Source of the DNA: an uncultured Pelagibacteraceae bacterium
GTDB lineage: Bacteria > Pseudomonadota > Alphaproteobacteria > Pelagibacterales > Pelagibacteraceae
Direction of reading: 5' to 3'
Length of the DNA: 13,909 nucleotides
Assembly (NCBI GenBank): GCA_902588335.1
Contig: CACIOV010000019.1
Location: 1 to 13,909 of the forward strand
Positions within the stretch are counted from its first letter, which is position 1. Every line of letters begins with the position of its first letter. Positions 7,170 to 13,909 of this stretch are shown piece by piece. The translations under genes were made by a program, and so were the position numbers. The notes beneath the pieces are model-generated. The model worked only from the letters and a program-made list of their open reading frames with translations, made no database searches and was not told the DNA's origin.

Positions 7170-7931
7170 ATGAATAGTGATTTGTCATTTGACGTAGTGG
7201 TGATTGGTGGGGGCCATGCAGGATGTGAAGCTGCGGCTGCCTCGGCTCGAATGGGAGTAAACACTGGTCTATTTACTCATAAAATAGAAACTATAGGCGA
7301 GATGTCTTGTAACCCGGCTATTGGAGGTTTGGGGAAAGGTCATCTTGTAAAAGAAATTGATGCCCTAGATGGTGTGATGGGGATAGTGGCTGACAAATCA
7401 GGAATTCAATTTAGATTGCTAAATAGAAGCAGAGGTCCAGCTGTAAGGGGACCCAGAACTCAGTCAGATCGAGCTTTATACAAGAAATATATGCAAAAAA
7501 TGCTCCTAAGTTATTGTAATTTAAAGGTTTTTTCAGACCCTGTAATTGAGTTCATTTTTGACAAAAATCAGGTAGTTGGGTTTCACACAAAGTCAGGAAA
7601 AAAAATAAATTGCAAAAAAATGATTTTAACAACAGGAACTTTTTTAAACGGTCTTATCCATATTGGTGATGAAAGAACCCCAGCGGGTCGGCACAATGAA
7701 AAACCATCGACAGGTTTAAGCGAACAGTTAGAAAAATTTAAAATGAAATTAGGAAGACTAAAAACTGGTACGCCACCGCGATTAGATGGATCTACAATTA
7801 ATTATTCAAATTTAGAAAAACAGGATGCAGATACTGATCCGGAATATTTTTCATTTTTAACAAAAAAACTTACAACAAGCAAATTGCATGTAGTGTTACT
7901 TATACAAATAAGAAAGTTCATGAGATTATAA
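7170..7931 (+). CDS. mnmG: MnmG (GidA), N-terminal part before a -1 frame break
   Basis: MnmG is the FAD- and NADH-dependent partner of MnmE in wobble-uridine modification. This frame gives 253 residues, of which about 233 are genuine MnmG. They include the FAD-binding GGGHAGCEA (13-21), the conserved cysteine in MSCNPAIGGLGKGHLVKE (Cys47), GIQFRLLNRSRGPAVRGPRTQ (78-98), TGTFLNGLIHIG (155-166) and GRLKTGTPPRLDG (195-207). After FSFLTKK at the A-run 7862-7868 the frame turns into the non-homologous tail LTTSKLHVVLLIQIRKF and stops at 7929-7931. The -1 frame continues the family sequence without loss. With one A added to the run, or a -1 slip, the gene spans 7170-9043 and encodes 624 residues, the normal size (about 629 in E. 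coli). No Shine-Dalgarno sequence is seen, but the start is set by the FAD motif. Confidence 0.93.
   Translation: MNSDLSFDVVVIGGGHAGCEAAAASARMGVNTGLFTHKIETIGEMSCNPAIGGLGKGHLVKEIDALDGVMGIVADKSGIQFRLLNRSRGPAVRGPRTQSDRALYKKYMQKMLLSYCNLKVFSDPVIEFIFDKNQVVGFHTKSGKKINCKKMILTTGTFLNGLIHIGDERTPAGRHNEKPSTGLSEQLEKFKMKLGRLKTGTPPRLDGSTINYSNLEKQDADTDPEYFSFLTKKLTTSKLHVVLLIQIRKFMRL
7862..7868 (+). other. Frame-break site in mnmG: in-phase A-AAA-AAA run
   Basis: Seven A follow ACA in the frame of the N-terminal part as A-AAA-AAA, the X-XXY-YYZ layout needed for simultaneous -1 slippage of two tRNAs. Reading AAA (7863-7865), then AAA (7865-7867), then ACT restores KKTYNKQIACSVTYTN, which is the expected MnmG sequence. 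An eighth A in the run would do the same. I see no strong stimulator: only a weak AU-rich hairpin (CTTAT-ACAA-ATAAG, 7899-7912) about 30 bases downstream, and no well-placed upstream Shine-Dalgarno sequence. A deletion, a sequencing error or true recoding are all possible. Confidence 0.75.
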
Positions 7932-7954
7932 AAAAAAATTTAGAAAAAAGTGCA

Positions 7955-9043
7955 ATGTATTCAGGAAACATCAAAGGTGTTGGACCTCGTTACTGTCCGT
8001 CCATAGAAGATAAAATTGTAAAATTTTCTGACAAAACAAGACATCAAATTTTTTTAGAGCCAGAAGGTTTGAATGATAAAACTGTTTATCCAAATGGAAT
8101 TTCGACCTCTTTACCTGCTGATGTTCAAGCTGAAATATTGAGTAAAATCAATGGGTTAGAGAGAACTCGCATAGTAAGACCTGGATATGCTATTGAGTAC
8201 GATTATGTTGATCCAAGAGAACTTCATTCTACTTTGGAAACAAAAAAAATAAAATCTCTTTACCTTGCTGGCCAAATAAATGGAACAACAGGATATGAAG
8301 AGGCTGCGGCCCAAGGACTTATGGCAGGAATTAATGCCGCGTTAGCAATTAAAGAACAAGAACCATTGGTTTTAGATCGTGCTCAAGCTTACATAGGCGT
8401 TATGATTGATGACTTAGTTACAAAAGGTGTTGCTGAACCATATAGAATGTTTACATCTCGCGCTGAATACAGATTAAGCTTAAGGGCAGACAATGCAGAT
8501 ACAAGATTAACCCAATTAGGAATTAATATTGGTTTAGTTCAAGCGCAAAGATCTGAGCTATTTACTAAAAAAGTAAATAAAATCAATGAGTTAAGTAATA
8601 GTTTAAAAATCCTTAAAATTACTCCAAATGAGGCAGAAAAATTTAATATTAAGATTGCAAAAGATGGAGTAAAAAGATCAGCATTTGAAATTTTATCTAG
8701 AGGCGGTGTAACATTTGATAAATTAAGGTCAATTTGGAGTAGAATACCTCCAGCATCAAGAGTTGAAGAAGAGCAAATCGAAATTACCGCTCATTACTCC
8801 GGATATTTAGAAAAGCAAGAGGCTGATATCATTGCTTTTAGAAAAGATGAAAACCTAATCATACCTAGTAATATTGATTATTCTAAATTAAGCGGTTTAT
8901 CTAACGAGGTTAAGAGCAAATTTAAACTAATAAGACCCAAAACCTTAGGTCAAGCTCTTAGAATTGATGGAATAACACCTGCTGCTGCGTATATTTTACT
9001 TTCTTACGTAAAAAAAGGACAGAAAAAGCTAAAAAGAGCTTAA
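7955..9043 (+). CDS. mnmG: MnmG (GidA), C-terminal part after the frame break
   Basis: The ATG at 7955 is an internal Met of MnmG; family sequence in this frame already begins at about 7865, so this is the rest of the upstream gene, not a separate one. It carries GVGPRYCPSIEDKI (with the equivalent of E. coli Cys277), FLEPEGL, YPNGISTSLP, RPGYAIEYDYVDPREL, LAGQINGTTGYEEAAAQGLMAG, and PYRMFTSRAEYRLSLRADNADTRL. The helical C-terminal domain that contacts MnmE and tRNA follows and ends in GITPAAAYILLSYVKK. Made alone it would lack the FAD-binding N-terminus and could not work as an enzyme. No stop codon or decay is seen in the 362 residues, which suggests the gene is under selection or the break is very recent or artefactual. 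rsmG starts at the base after its stop. Confidence 0.93.
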   Translation: MYSGNIKGVGPRYCPSIEDKIVKFSDKTRHQIFLEPEGLNDKTVYPNGISTSLPADVQAEILSKINGLERTRIVRPGYAIEYDYVDPRELHSTLETKKIKSLYLAGQINGTTGYEEAAAQGLMAGINAALAIKEQEPLVLDRAQAYIGVMIDDLVTKGVAEPYRMFTSRAEYRLSLRADNADTRLTQLGINIGLVQAQRSELFTKKVNKINELSNSLKILKITPNEAEKFNIKIAKDGVKRSAFEILSRGGVTFDKLRSIWSRIPPASRVEEEQIEITAHYSGYLEKQEADIIAFRKDENLIIPSNIDYSKLSGLSNEVKSKFKLIRPKTLGQALRIDGITPAAAYILLSYVKKGQKKLKRA

Positions 9044-9679
9044 ATGGATAAAAATATCCAGATAGATACCTTCACTAGATTTACTCAAGTTTCACGTGAA
9101 ACAATTGCAAGTTTAAAAAAGTATGAAAATGAGCTTATCGAAGCTAACAAAGTTCTAAATCTAATTGGTAATTCAACAATAAATCAAATATGGACAAGAC
9201 ATTTTCTTGATAGTGTGCAAGTCATTGATTTTGTTGATAAAAATGATAAAACGTTGATAGATATGGGTTCTGGAGCTGGTTTTCCCGGGTTAGTGCTAGC
9301 TATTGTACTAAAGGACAGAAAAATTCCTTTAAAAGTAAAGTTATTAGAAAAAAGTAAAAAAAAAATGAATTTTCTAAAAAAAATAATCAATGAACTTCAT
9401 CTCAATGTTGAGATAATAAATAAAAATATTTTTGAATATCCAAAAAAGTTGACCGAAGGTGTTTTTGTTGCAAGAGCTTTTAAGCCATTGAAAATAATCT
9501 TACCACTTATTCACAATAAGGCAGAAAACTGGAAAAAAATTTTTATTTTCTTAGGAAAAACCGGAAAAAGTGAATTACTTCAAGCTTCTAAAAGTTGGGA
9601 TATTGAGTATAAGCAACGGGTGAGCATTACAAGTGGTGATTCGACAGTTATAGAAATTAATAAACTTAAAAAAAAATAA
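9044..9679 (+). CDS. rsmG: 16S rRNA m7G527 methyltransferase RsmG (GidB)
   Basis: A 211-residue SAM-dependent methyltransferase that makes 7-methylguanosine at position 527 (E. coli numbering) of 16S rRNA; loss of it gives low-level streptomycin resistance in other bacteria. Seen: the N-terminal VSRETIASLKKYENEL helix (16-31), NLIGNSTINQIWTRHFLDS (39-57), SAM motif I DMGSGAGFPGLVLAI (73-87), the acidic LLEKSKKKMNFLK segment (100-112) after the second strand, and the family ARAFKPL motif (143-149). Length is normal. It abuts mnmG (the ATG follows its TAA directly) and precedes parA by one base, matching the classical gidA-gidB-parA-parB cluster. Its N-terminal codons contain a parS site. A run of ten A at 9356-9365 is intact in frame. 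Confidence 0.95.
   Translation: MDKNIQIDTFTRFTQVSRETIASLKKYENELIEANKVLNLIGNSTINQIWTRHFLDSVQVIDFVDKNDKTLIDMGSGAGFPGLVLAIVLKDRKIPLKVKLLEKSKKKMNFLKKIINELHLNVEIINKNIFEYPKKLTEGVFVARAFKPLKIILPLIHNKAENWKKIFIFLGKTGKSELLQASKSWDIEYKQRVSITSGDSTVIEINKLKKK
9088..9103. promoter_or_regulatory. parS: parS centromere site for ParB, inside rsmG
   Basis: AGTTTCACGTGAAACA contains the perfect 14-base palindrome GTTTCACGTGAAAC (9089-9102). It matches the widely conserved bacterial parS consensus TGTTTCACGTGAAACA at 15 of 16 positions. It lies about 1.4 kb upstream of parB and encodes Val16-Thr20 (VSRET) of RsmG. ParB loads here as a CTP-dependent clamp and spreads along the DNA; ParA then moves the complex. I saw no second copy in the window. 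Confidence 0.85.
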
Positions 9680-9680
9680 A

Positions 9681-10481
9681 TTGAAAAATACTCAAATTAT
9701 TTCAGTAATTAATCAAAAAGGTGGTGTTGGTAAAACTACGACCGTTATAAATTTAGCAACAGCACTTTCATTTCAAAACAAAAAAATTTTAGTTATTGAT
9801 TTGGATCCCCAAGGTAATGCGACTACTGGATTTGGTTTACAAAACAATGAACAGTCAAATACAATTTATGATGTATTAAATGGGAGTATAAACTTTGAAG
9901 AAGCAATTAAGGCAACTAAAATTGATAATTTAAAAATTGTTTCTTCAAACGTAGATTTATCAGGTTTAGAAATCGAGACGGCTAGTGAAAATAGAAGAGC
10001 TTTTTTACTTAAAGATAAAATAGAAAATTTTATTAATAGTCCAAAAAATGATTTTTCCTATATTTTTATTGACTGTCCACCTTCACTCAGTTTGCTTACA
10101 GTGATGTCACTTGTTGTTGCAAAATCTTTAATTGTTCCATTGCAAGCGGAATTTTTTGCATTGGAGGGGTTAACTCAATTAATAAAAACTATTGAAAGAG
10201 TTAAAATTAAGCTAAATCCAGATTTAAAAATAAGAGGTGTTCTTTTAACTATGTTTGATAAAAGAAATAATCTTTCTGCTCAAGTTGATTTTGAAGCTAG
10301 AAAATTTTTAAATGAAAAAGTTTACCAAACAGTTATACCAAGAAACGTAAGACTTTCCGAAGCACCTTCGCATGGAATTCCCGTGTTAATTTATGATAAA
10401 TTATGTGCTGGCAGTAAATCCTATTTTAATTTTGCTGAAGAATTTTTAAACCAAGAAAACAGAATGGAAAGCGCTGCATAA
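9681..10481 (+). CDS. parA: Chromosome partitioning ATPase ParA (Soj)
   Basis: A 266-residue Walker-type ATPase that binds the nucleoid as an ATP dimer and is released by ParB, pulling the parS region toward a cell pole. Motifs: deviant Walker A KGGVGKTT (13-20, signature Lys13 and catalytic Lys18), Walker A' DLDPQGN (40-46), Walker B IFIDCPPS (128-135), and the C-terminal PRNVRLSEAPSHG (220-232), whose arginines bind DNA nonspecifically. The start is TTG at 9681: the Walker A loop begins only 12 residues later, and no ATG or GTG lies between the rsmG stop and it. It lies one base after rsmG and shares one base with parB, so the three are probably translationally coupled. Length and the lack of an N-terminal DNA-binding domain mark it as a chromosomal (type Ib-like) ParA rather than a plasmid ParA with autorepressor function. 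Confidence 0.95.
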   Translation: MKNTQIISVINQKGGVGKTTTVINLATALSFQNKKILVIDLDPQGNATTGFGLQNNEQSNTIYDVLNGSINFEEAIKATKIDNLKIVSSNVDLSGLEIETASENRRAFLLKDKIENFINSPKNDFSYIFIDCPPSLSLLTVMSLVVAKSLIVPLQAEFFALEGLTQLIKTIERVKIKLNPDLKIRGVLLTMFDKRNNLSAQVDFEARKFLNEKVYQTVIPRNVRLSEAPSHGIPVLIYDKLCAGSKSYFNFAEEFLNQENRMESAA

Positions 10482-11329
10482 TGATAGAAAATCGTCTAAA
10501 AAAGGGCTTAGGACGAGGTCTTTCATCTCTTTTAGGAGACTCTTCTAAAAAAATTGAAACTAACAAAGTTTTGGTAAAAGATTTAGTTAGAAATAAATTT
10601 CAGCCAAGAAAATATTTTAGTAAGGAAAGTTTAGAAGAATTAACTAATTCAATTAAAGAGCAAGGCATTATTCAACCAATTGTCGTTCGACCAGATAAAT
10701 CTTCCAAGGGTAAATATGAAATTATTGCAGGCGAACGTAGATGGTTGGCATCACAAAATGCGGGTTTACATGAAGTTCCTGTGGTTATTCTTGATGTTAA
10801 TGATGTTAAATCATTAGAATTTTCTATAGTTGAAAATGTACAAAGACAAGATTTGAATGCGGTTGAAGAAGCTAAAGGATATCAAAGATTAGTGGACGAT
10901 TTTAATTATAATCAGGAAAAATTATCTCAATTTATTGGGAAAAGTAGAAGTTATATAGCTAATTCTTTAAGATTGCTATCGCTCCCAGAGGAAGTGCTTA
11001 CTATGATTATACAGGGTAATTTGTCCGCAGGACATGCTCGATCATTGATTGGCTTGAATAATTCTATTGAAATTGCAAAAAAAGTAATTGAAAAAAAACT
11101 TTCAGTAAGACAGTCAGAGGTTTTAGTAAAACAATTTCGTAATAAAAAATTTAAATTAGTTTCTAAAAAAGATTCTAACATTCTCGATTTGCAAAAAGTT
11201 TTGGAAGAAAAAATAGGACTAAGTGTTTCTATTAATAATAAAAAAAATAATACGGGAACGATTTCTTTCGAATATCATGATTTGGATCAACTCGATAAAT
11301 TAGTTAATATTATTAAGAATAATTACTAG
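10481..11329 (+). CDS. parB: Chromosome partitioning protein ParB (Spo0J)
   Basis: A 282-residue DNA-binding CTPase that recognises parS. The N-terminal ParA-activating peptide is KKGLGRGLSSLLG (7-19). The CTP-binding domain has LVRNKFQPRKYF (35-46), EQGIIQPIVVRP (60-71), box I GERRWLAS (84-91) and box II ENVQRQDLNAVEEA (118-131). The helix-turn-helix is NQEKLSQFIGKSRSYIANSLRLLSLP (about 144-169), and LSAGHARSL follows (181-189). A shorter C-terminal dimerisation domain ends the protein. In box I the second arginine position carries RW rather than the more usual RY/RFRA. Its ATG overlaps the parA stop as TAATG. At its 3' end it overlaps holA, on the opposite strand, by 17 bases. It is the cognate partner of parS at 9088-9103. 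Confidence 0.95.
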   Translation: MIENRLKKGLGRGLSSLLGDSSKKIETNKVLVKDLVRNKFQPRKYFSKESLEELTNSIKEQGIIQPIVVRPDKSSKGKYEIIAGERRWLASQNAGLHEVPVVILDVNDVKSLEFSIVENVQRQDLNAVEEAKGYQRLVDDFNYNQEKLSQFIGKSRSYIANSLRLLSLPEEVLTMIIQGNLSAGHARSLIGLNNSIEIAKKVIEKKLSVRQSEVLVKQFRNKKFKLVSKKDSNILDLQKVLEEKIGLSVSINNKKNNTGTISFEYHDLDQLDKLVNIIKNNY

Positions 11330-12332
11330 CTTTTTTACAAACTGATGAAAAGAAATTAAAGAAAATGAATTTGGATATTTGAGGATTTTTTTTACATAAA
11401 AGTTCTGTATTATTTATTTCATTAATCATTTTATTTAATTCATCTAAATTCCAAATAGCTAATTGTTTTTTTACTAAAGGTTTTTCTTTCCAAAATATTG
11501 CTGGTTTGGATGTATTAATTAAATTATCTAGGTTACTTGATTCACTTTCTTGTCCTTTAATTTTATGTAAACGCTGAATCTTGTTGCTCAAAATTCTTAG
11601 TAATAATATTTGGTTAATTGTGTTTACATATAGCTCAGACTTAATTTTTTTGTACTGAGAAATATTTCCACACAAACATTCATTAATCAGACTATCAGAT
11701 TTATAATCTCCAGCAAAATTTGTTAATAGTTTTATTTCATCAAGCTCTATTTTTTTTTTGTTAAAAGAATAAGATTTAATTTTTTCAATTTCATTTCTTA
11801 GGTTATTACGATCTCCATTAGATACCTCTATTAACAAATTTATCGCTTCTCTACTGATGGCTATATTATTTTTTTTAAATTCAGATAGAGCAATAATTTC
11901 TAAGTCTTTTTCACTGTCTAAATAATTTGGAATACAAATTGTTTTTTCTTGAGTTTCAAAAAACATTCTTAATTTAGATTTTTTATCCAAAATTTCAGAA
12001 AAAAATATCAAAAATACATTTTCTGGGTATTTGTCATAAATGTTGTTTACTGTTTTGGTGATTTTGTCCGTTGCTTCGAAAATGGTTATTATTTTTGTTT
12101 CACCAAATAAAGATCCTGAGTAAACTAAATTATTAAAGTTCTCCTCATTGTTGATGATTTCATTTTCATATAACGAAAGAACTTCTAAACTATTACATTT
12201 TGCTTTTATTTCTTTTTTTATGAATTCTTTAATATCTTTTTTTAATCCAACGTTTTCGCCGTACAATAAAAAAAGATTATTTCCTATAATACTTTGAATT
12301 TTTTTTTGTATTTCATAACTTTTTACAATCAT
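11313..12332 (-). CDS. holA: DNA polymerase III delta subunit
   Basis: A 339-residue protein of the HolA family, the clamp-loader subunit that opens the beta sliding clamp. The N-terminal ATPase-like fold begins with the family signature NLFLLYGENVGLKKDI (19-34). It has no P-loop, as expected, because delta does not hydrolyse ATP. Then come segments typical of this poorly conserved family: YSGSLFGETKIITI, VFLIFFSEILDKKSKLRMFFE, and the central NLLIEVSNGDRNNLRNEIEKI (residues about 164-184), the domain II helix with Asp-Arg and Leu-Arg-Asn-Glu. The C-terminal helical collar domain follows. Its ATG overlaps the lptE stop (TAATG), and its 3' end runs 17 bases into parB on the other strand. A run of ten A in its message (11750-11759) keeps the frame. 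The lptE-holA pairing strengthens the call. Confidence 0.88.
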   Translation of the reverse strand: MIVKSYEIQKKIQSIIGNNLFLLYGENVGLKKDIKEFIKKEIKAKCNSLEVLSLYENEIINNEENFNNLVYSGSLFGETKIITIFEATDKITKTVNNIYDKYPENVFLIFFSEILDKKSKLRMFFETQEKTICIPNYLDSEKDLEIIALSEFKKNNIAISREAINLLIEVSNGDRNNLRNEIEKIKSYSFNKKKIELDEIKLLTNFAGDYKSDSLINECLCGNISQYKKIKSELYVNTINQILLLRILSNKIQRLHKIKGQESESSNLDNLINTSKPAIFWKEKPLVKKQLAIWNLDELNKMINEINNTELLCKKNPQISKFIFFNFFSSVCKKASNYS

Positions 12333-12823
12333 TATTTTAAAATATTTTCCGATAGATTAATCAGCAATTCTTGAGAAACTTGATTTATTAAATTTTCTAA
12401 TATTTTATTTTCAAGTTTTATTGTTTCAGAATATTGATCTTGTACTTTATATGATGAAGATGAATTAAAGTTTTTATTTAGTATTTCGTTTTTTGTTAAA
12501 TAATTATTTATCTTAACTTTAACATTTAAATTCACTCTATATTCTAAAATTTTACCAGCGCTGTTTTTGGATGTCACATTTTTTTCTTTTGACACCGCAA
12601 TGACCAGACCAATACTAGTTATTCCTTCTTGGTTTTTATTGGATTTTGAAAAATTTCTTAATCTAGAATAAATTTGATTTCCCAATTTTTTGTTTCCCTC
12701 TATTGAGAAATCAGCAATTTCAAACTTTAAGTTTGAGGAACCGAAAATTGGTTTATATCCACTGCAAGCATTAATATTAATAAGTATGGAAAATAGAACG
12801 ATGAGATACGCTATTTTTTTCAT
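12332..12823 (-). CDS. lptE: LPS-assembly lipoprotein LptE
   Basis: A 163-residue lipoprotein that plugs the LptD barrel and helps place lipopolysaccharide in the outer membrane. A type II signal peptide is visible: MKK start, hydrophobic residues 4-16, and the lipobox ININAC with the lipidated Cys20, though Ile and Asn before Ala are not ideal. Ser at +2 fits sorting to the outer membrane. The mature start CSGYKPIFG matches the alphaproteobacterial LptE pattern C-G-[FY]-x-P-[LI]-[YF]-G. The rest has alternating strands and C-terminal helices (ENKILENLINQVSQELLINL). It starts inside the leuS stop (ATGA overlap) and ends inside the holA start, the leuS-lptE-holA order I recall from many proteobacteria. 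Sequence conservation is low in this family, so position carries much of the weight. Confidence 0.87.
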   Translation of the reverse strand: MKKIAYLIVLFSILININACSGYKPIFGSSNLKFEIADFSIEGNKKLGNQIYSRLRNFSKSNKNQEGITSIGLVIAVSKEKNVTSKNSAGKILEYRVNLNVKVKINNYLTKNEILNKNFNSSSSYKVQDQYSETIKLENKILENLINQVSQELLINLSENILK

Positions 12824-13909
12824 TTTTTTGTTATAAAGTTTATTAGTTTATTTTTGATGTAAATATTTTTTATTATTATTGTATTTTCTAAATATTTTAA
12901 AACATTATCAACTTTTTTTGACTTTTTTATAATCATATCTTCCTGTGAATTCATAGGCATTTCTAATATTCCTCTTTTGCGACCATCTACCTGTATGACA
13001 ATTAAACAATTTTCTTCTTTAAGTAATTTTGGATCATAATCTGGCCAATAAAACTTTTGATTAATTTGCTCACAACATTCTGATGCTAAGTGCGGGGCAA
13101 GTGGCATTAATAACATTGTAATTTTTTCCCATTCATTTTTTAAAGTTTTATTAGATGTTTTATTATTTACAACATGATTATAAAGTAAATTATATATTTC
13201 ATGCATGTTTGCTATTACTACATTATATTGAAAATTTTCTAAATTTTTGGTCACGATATAAACAGTTTTATTAACAGCTTTTTGCAAAACAAAATCTTCA
13301 GTATTATCAACAGAATCTTTTTTATTTAAAATTTCATTATTTAATTTCCAAAGTTTTTGAATAAATTTAAAGGCTGCCGAAACACCTTCGATTGACCATT
13401 GAACGTCTCTTTCTGGAGGGCTATCAGATAACATAAACCATCTTATAGAATCAGCTCCATAAATGTTAATCATTTCCTCTGGATCTACAATATTTTTTCT
13501 TGATTTAGACATAGCTTCAGAGGGACCAGCTATAACTTTTCTTTTATCTTTTTTAGTAATAAAATTTCCTTCAGAGTTCCTTTCTATTTCGTCCGGATAT
13601 AACCATTTGTTTTTTTCATCTTTGTAAGTTTCATGACAAACCATTCCCTGTGTAAATAAACTTTTAAAGGGTTCGGTGTATTTGAATTTTTTATTGTTAA
13701 ATGCTAGAGCTTTCATAAAAAATCTAGAATAGAGTAGGTGCAATATAGCATGTTCTACTCCGCCAATATATTGATCTACAGGCATCCAATATTTTAGGTC
13801 ATCTATTTCATAACCATATTTTTTATTTTTTGGTGAACAGAATCTTAAAAAATACCAAGAAGAATCTACAAATGTGTCTAGAGTGTCTGTTTCTCGGGTA
13901 ACTTTTTCG
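12820..13909 (-). CDS. leuS: Leucyl-tRNA synthetase LeuRS, C-terminal part (5' end outside window)
   Basis: The frame is open to the right edge, so only the last 362 or so residues of an enzyme that is usually about 850 long are present. LeuRS attaches leucine to tRNA-Leu in the cytoplasm. An ATG at 13785 is internal: the codons before it read TDTLDTFVDSSWYFLRF (ending at about 13848), a LeuRS signature. Then come MPVDQYIGGVEHAILHLLYSRF, GMVCHETYK, the class I KMSKS loop in the form MSKSRKN (MSKS at 13501-13512), VDPEEMINIYGADSIRWFMLSDSPPERDVQW, the anticodon-binding helices with LMPLAPHLASE, and the C-terminal VQVDGRKRG domain. The stop overlaps the lptE start (ATGA). As first gene of the visible minus-strand operon it likely brings the promoter, which lies outside the window. 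Confidence 0.96.
   Translation of the reverse strand, partial: EKVTRETDTLDTFVDSSWYFLRFCSPKNKKYGYEIDDLKYWMPVDQYIGGVEHAILHLLYSRFFMKALAFNNKKFKYTEPFKSLFTQGMVCHETYKDEKNKWLYPDEIERNSEGNFITKKDKRKVIAGPSEAMSKSRKNIVDPEEMINIYGADSIRWFMLSDSPPERDVQWSIEGVSAAFKFIQKLWKLNNEILNKKDSVDNTEDFVLQKAVNKTVYIVTKNLENFQYNVVIANMHEIYNLLYNHVVNNKTSNKTLKNEWEKITMLLMPLAPHLASECCEQINQKFYWPDYDPKLLKEENCLIVIQVDGRKRGILEMPMNSQEDMIIKKSKKVDNVLKYLENTIIIKNIYIKNKLINFITKK

Noticed and set aside
7899..7912. Hairpin CTTAT-ACAA-ATAAG as a frameshift stimulator for mnmG.
   Set aside because: A five-pair, mostly A-U stem about 30 bases downstream is too weak and too far from the A run to be convincing.
9184..9390. Minus-strand open frame inside rsmG.
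   Set aside because: Antisense to the SAM-binding core of rsmG, Phe-rich, with no independent support.
10951..11181. Minus-strand open frame inside parB.
   Set aside because: Antisense to conserved parB codons; no domain or start signal.
13627..13642. AGTTTCATGACAAACC as a possible second parS site.
   Set aside because: It has several mismatches, including the central CACGTG core, and it encodes the conserved CHETYK motif of LeuRS.

Overview
The window comes from a strongly AT-rich Gram-negative bacterium, most likely a free-living alphaproteobacterium of the SAR11 (Pelagibacterales) type. The reasons are the gene order hemJ-rho-...-mnmE-mnmG-rsmG-parA-parB, with holA-lptE-leuS converging on it; a Lys/Asn/Ile-rich proteome with mostly AGA arginine codons; very short gaps between genes; and an LptE lipoprotein that implies an LPS-bearing outer membrane. 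The assignment rests on recalled synteny, not on a search.

Layout. Positions 1-657 hold the 3' part of a TylF-like methyltransferase gene that runs off the left edge. After a 225-base gap come an outer-membrane beta-barrel protein (883-1608), hemJ (1731-2174) and rho (2241-3512). A small minus-strand O6-alkylguanine-DNA alkyltransferase gene (3524-3970) and a divergent TPR-sulfotransferase gene (start best placed at 4023, end 5789) lie between rho and mnmE. From 5791 to 11329 the plus strand carries a compact run: mnmE, mnmG, rsmG, parA and parB. On the minus strand leuS (5' end off the right edge), lptE and holA overlap by a few bases each and form one operon that meets parB tail to tail with a 17-base overlap. 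No gap exceeds 300 bases, and I see no tRNA, rRNA, CRISPR array or insertion sequence.

How the genes fit together. MnmE and MnmG jointly modify the wobble uridine of certain tRNAs, and RsmG methylates 16S rRNA. ParA and ParB form the chromosome segregation system, and its centromere-like parS site (GTTTCACGTGAAAC, 9089-9102) lies inside rsmG. HolA loads the replicative clamp, LptE helps export LPS, LeuRS charges tRNA-Leu, Rho terminates transcription and HemJ makes protoporphyrin IX.

Points that stand out. (1) mnmG is split by a -1 frame change at a run of seven A at 7862-7868, which reads in phase as the slippery heptamer A-AAA-AAA; both halves otherwise look intact. (2) parS is embedded in the VSRET codons of rsmG. 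(3) A TPR-sulfotransferase with a recent 102-base internal duplication sits one base upstream of mnmE. (4) The beta-barrel gene is visibly richer in G+C than its neighbours. I found no convincing new multi-gene system; this is mostly a conserved housekeeping block with a few inserted accessory genes.
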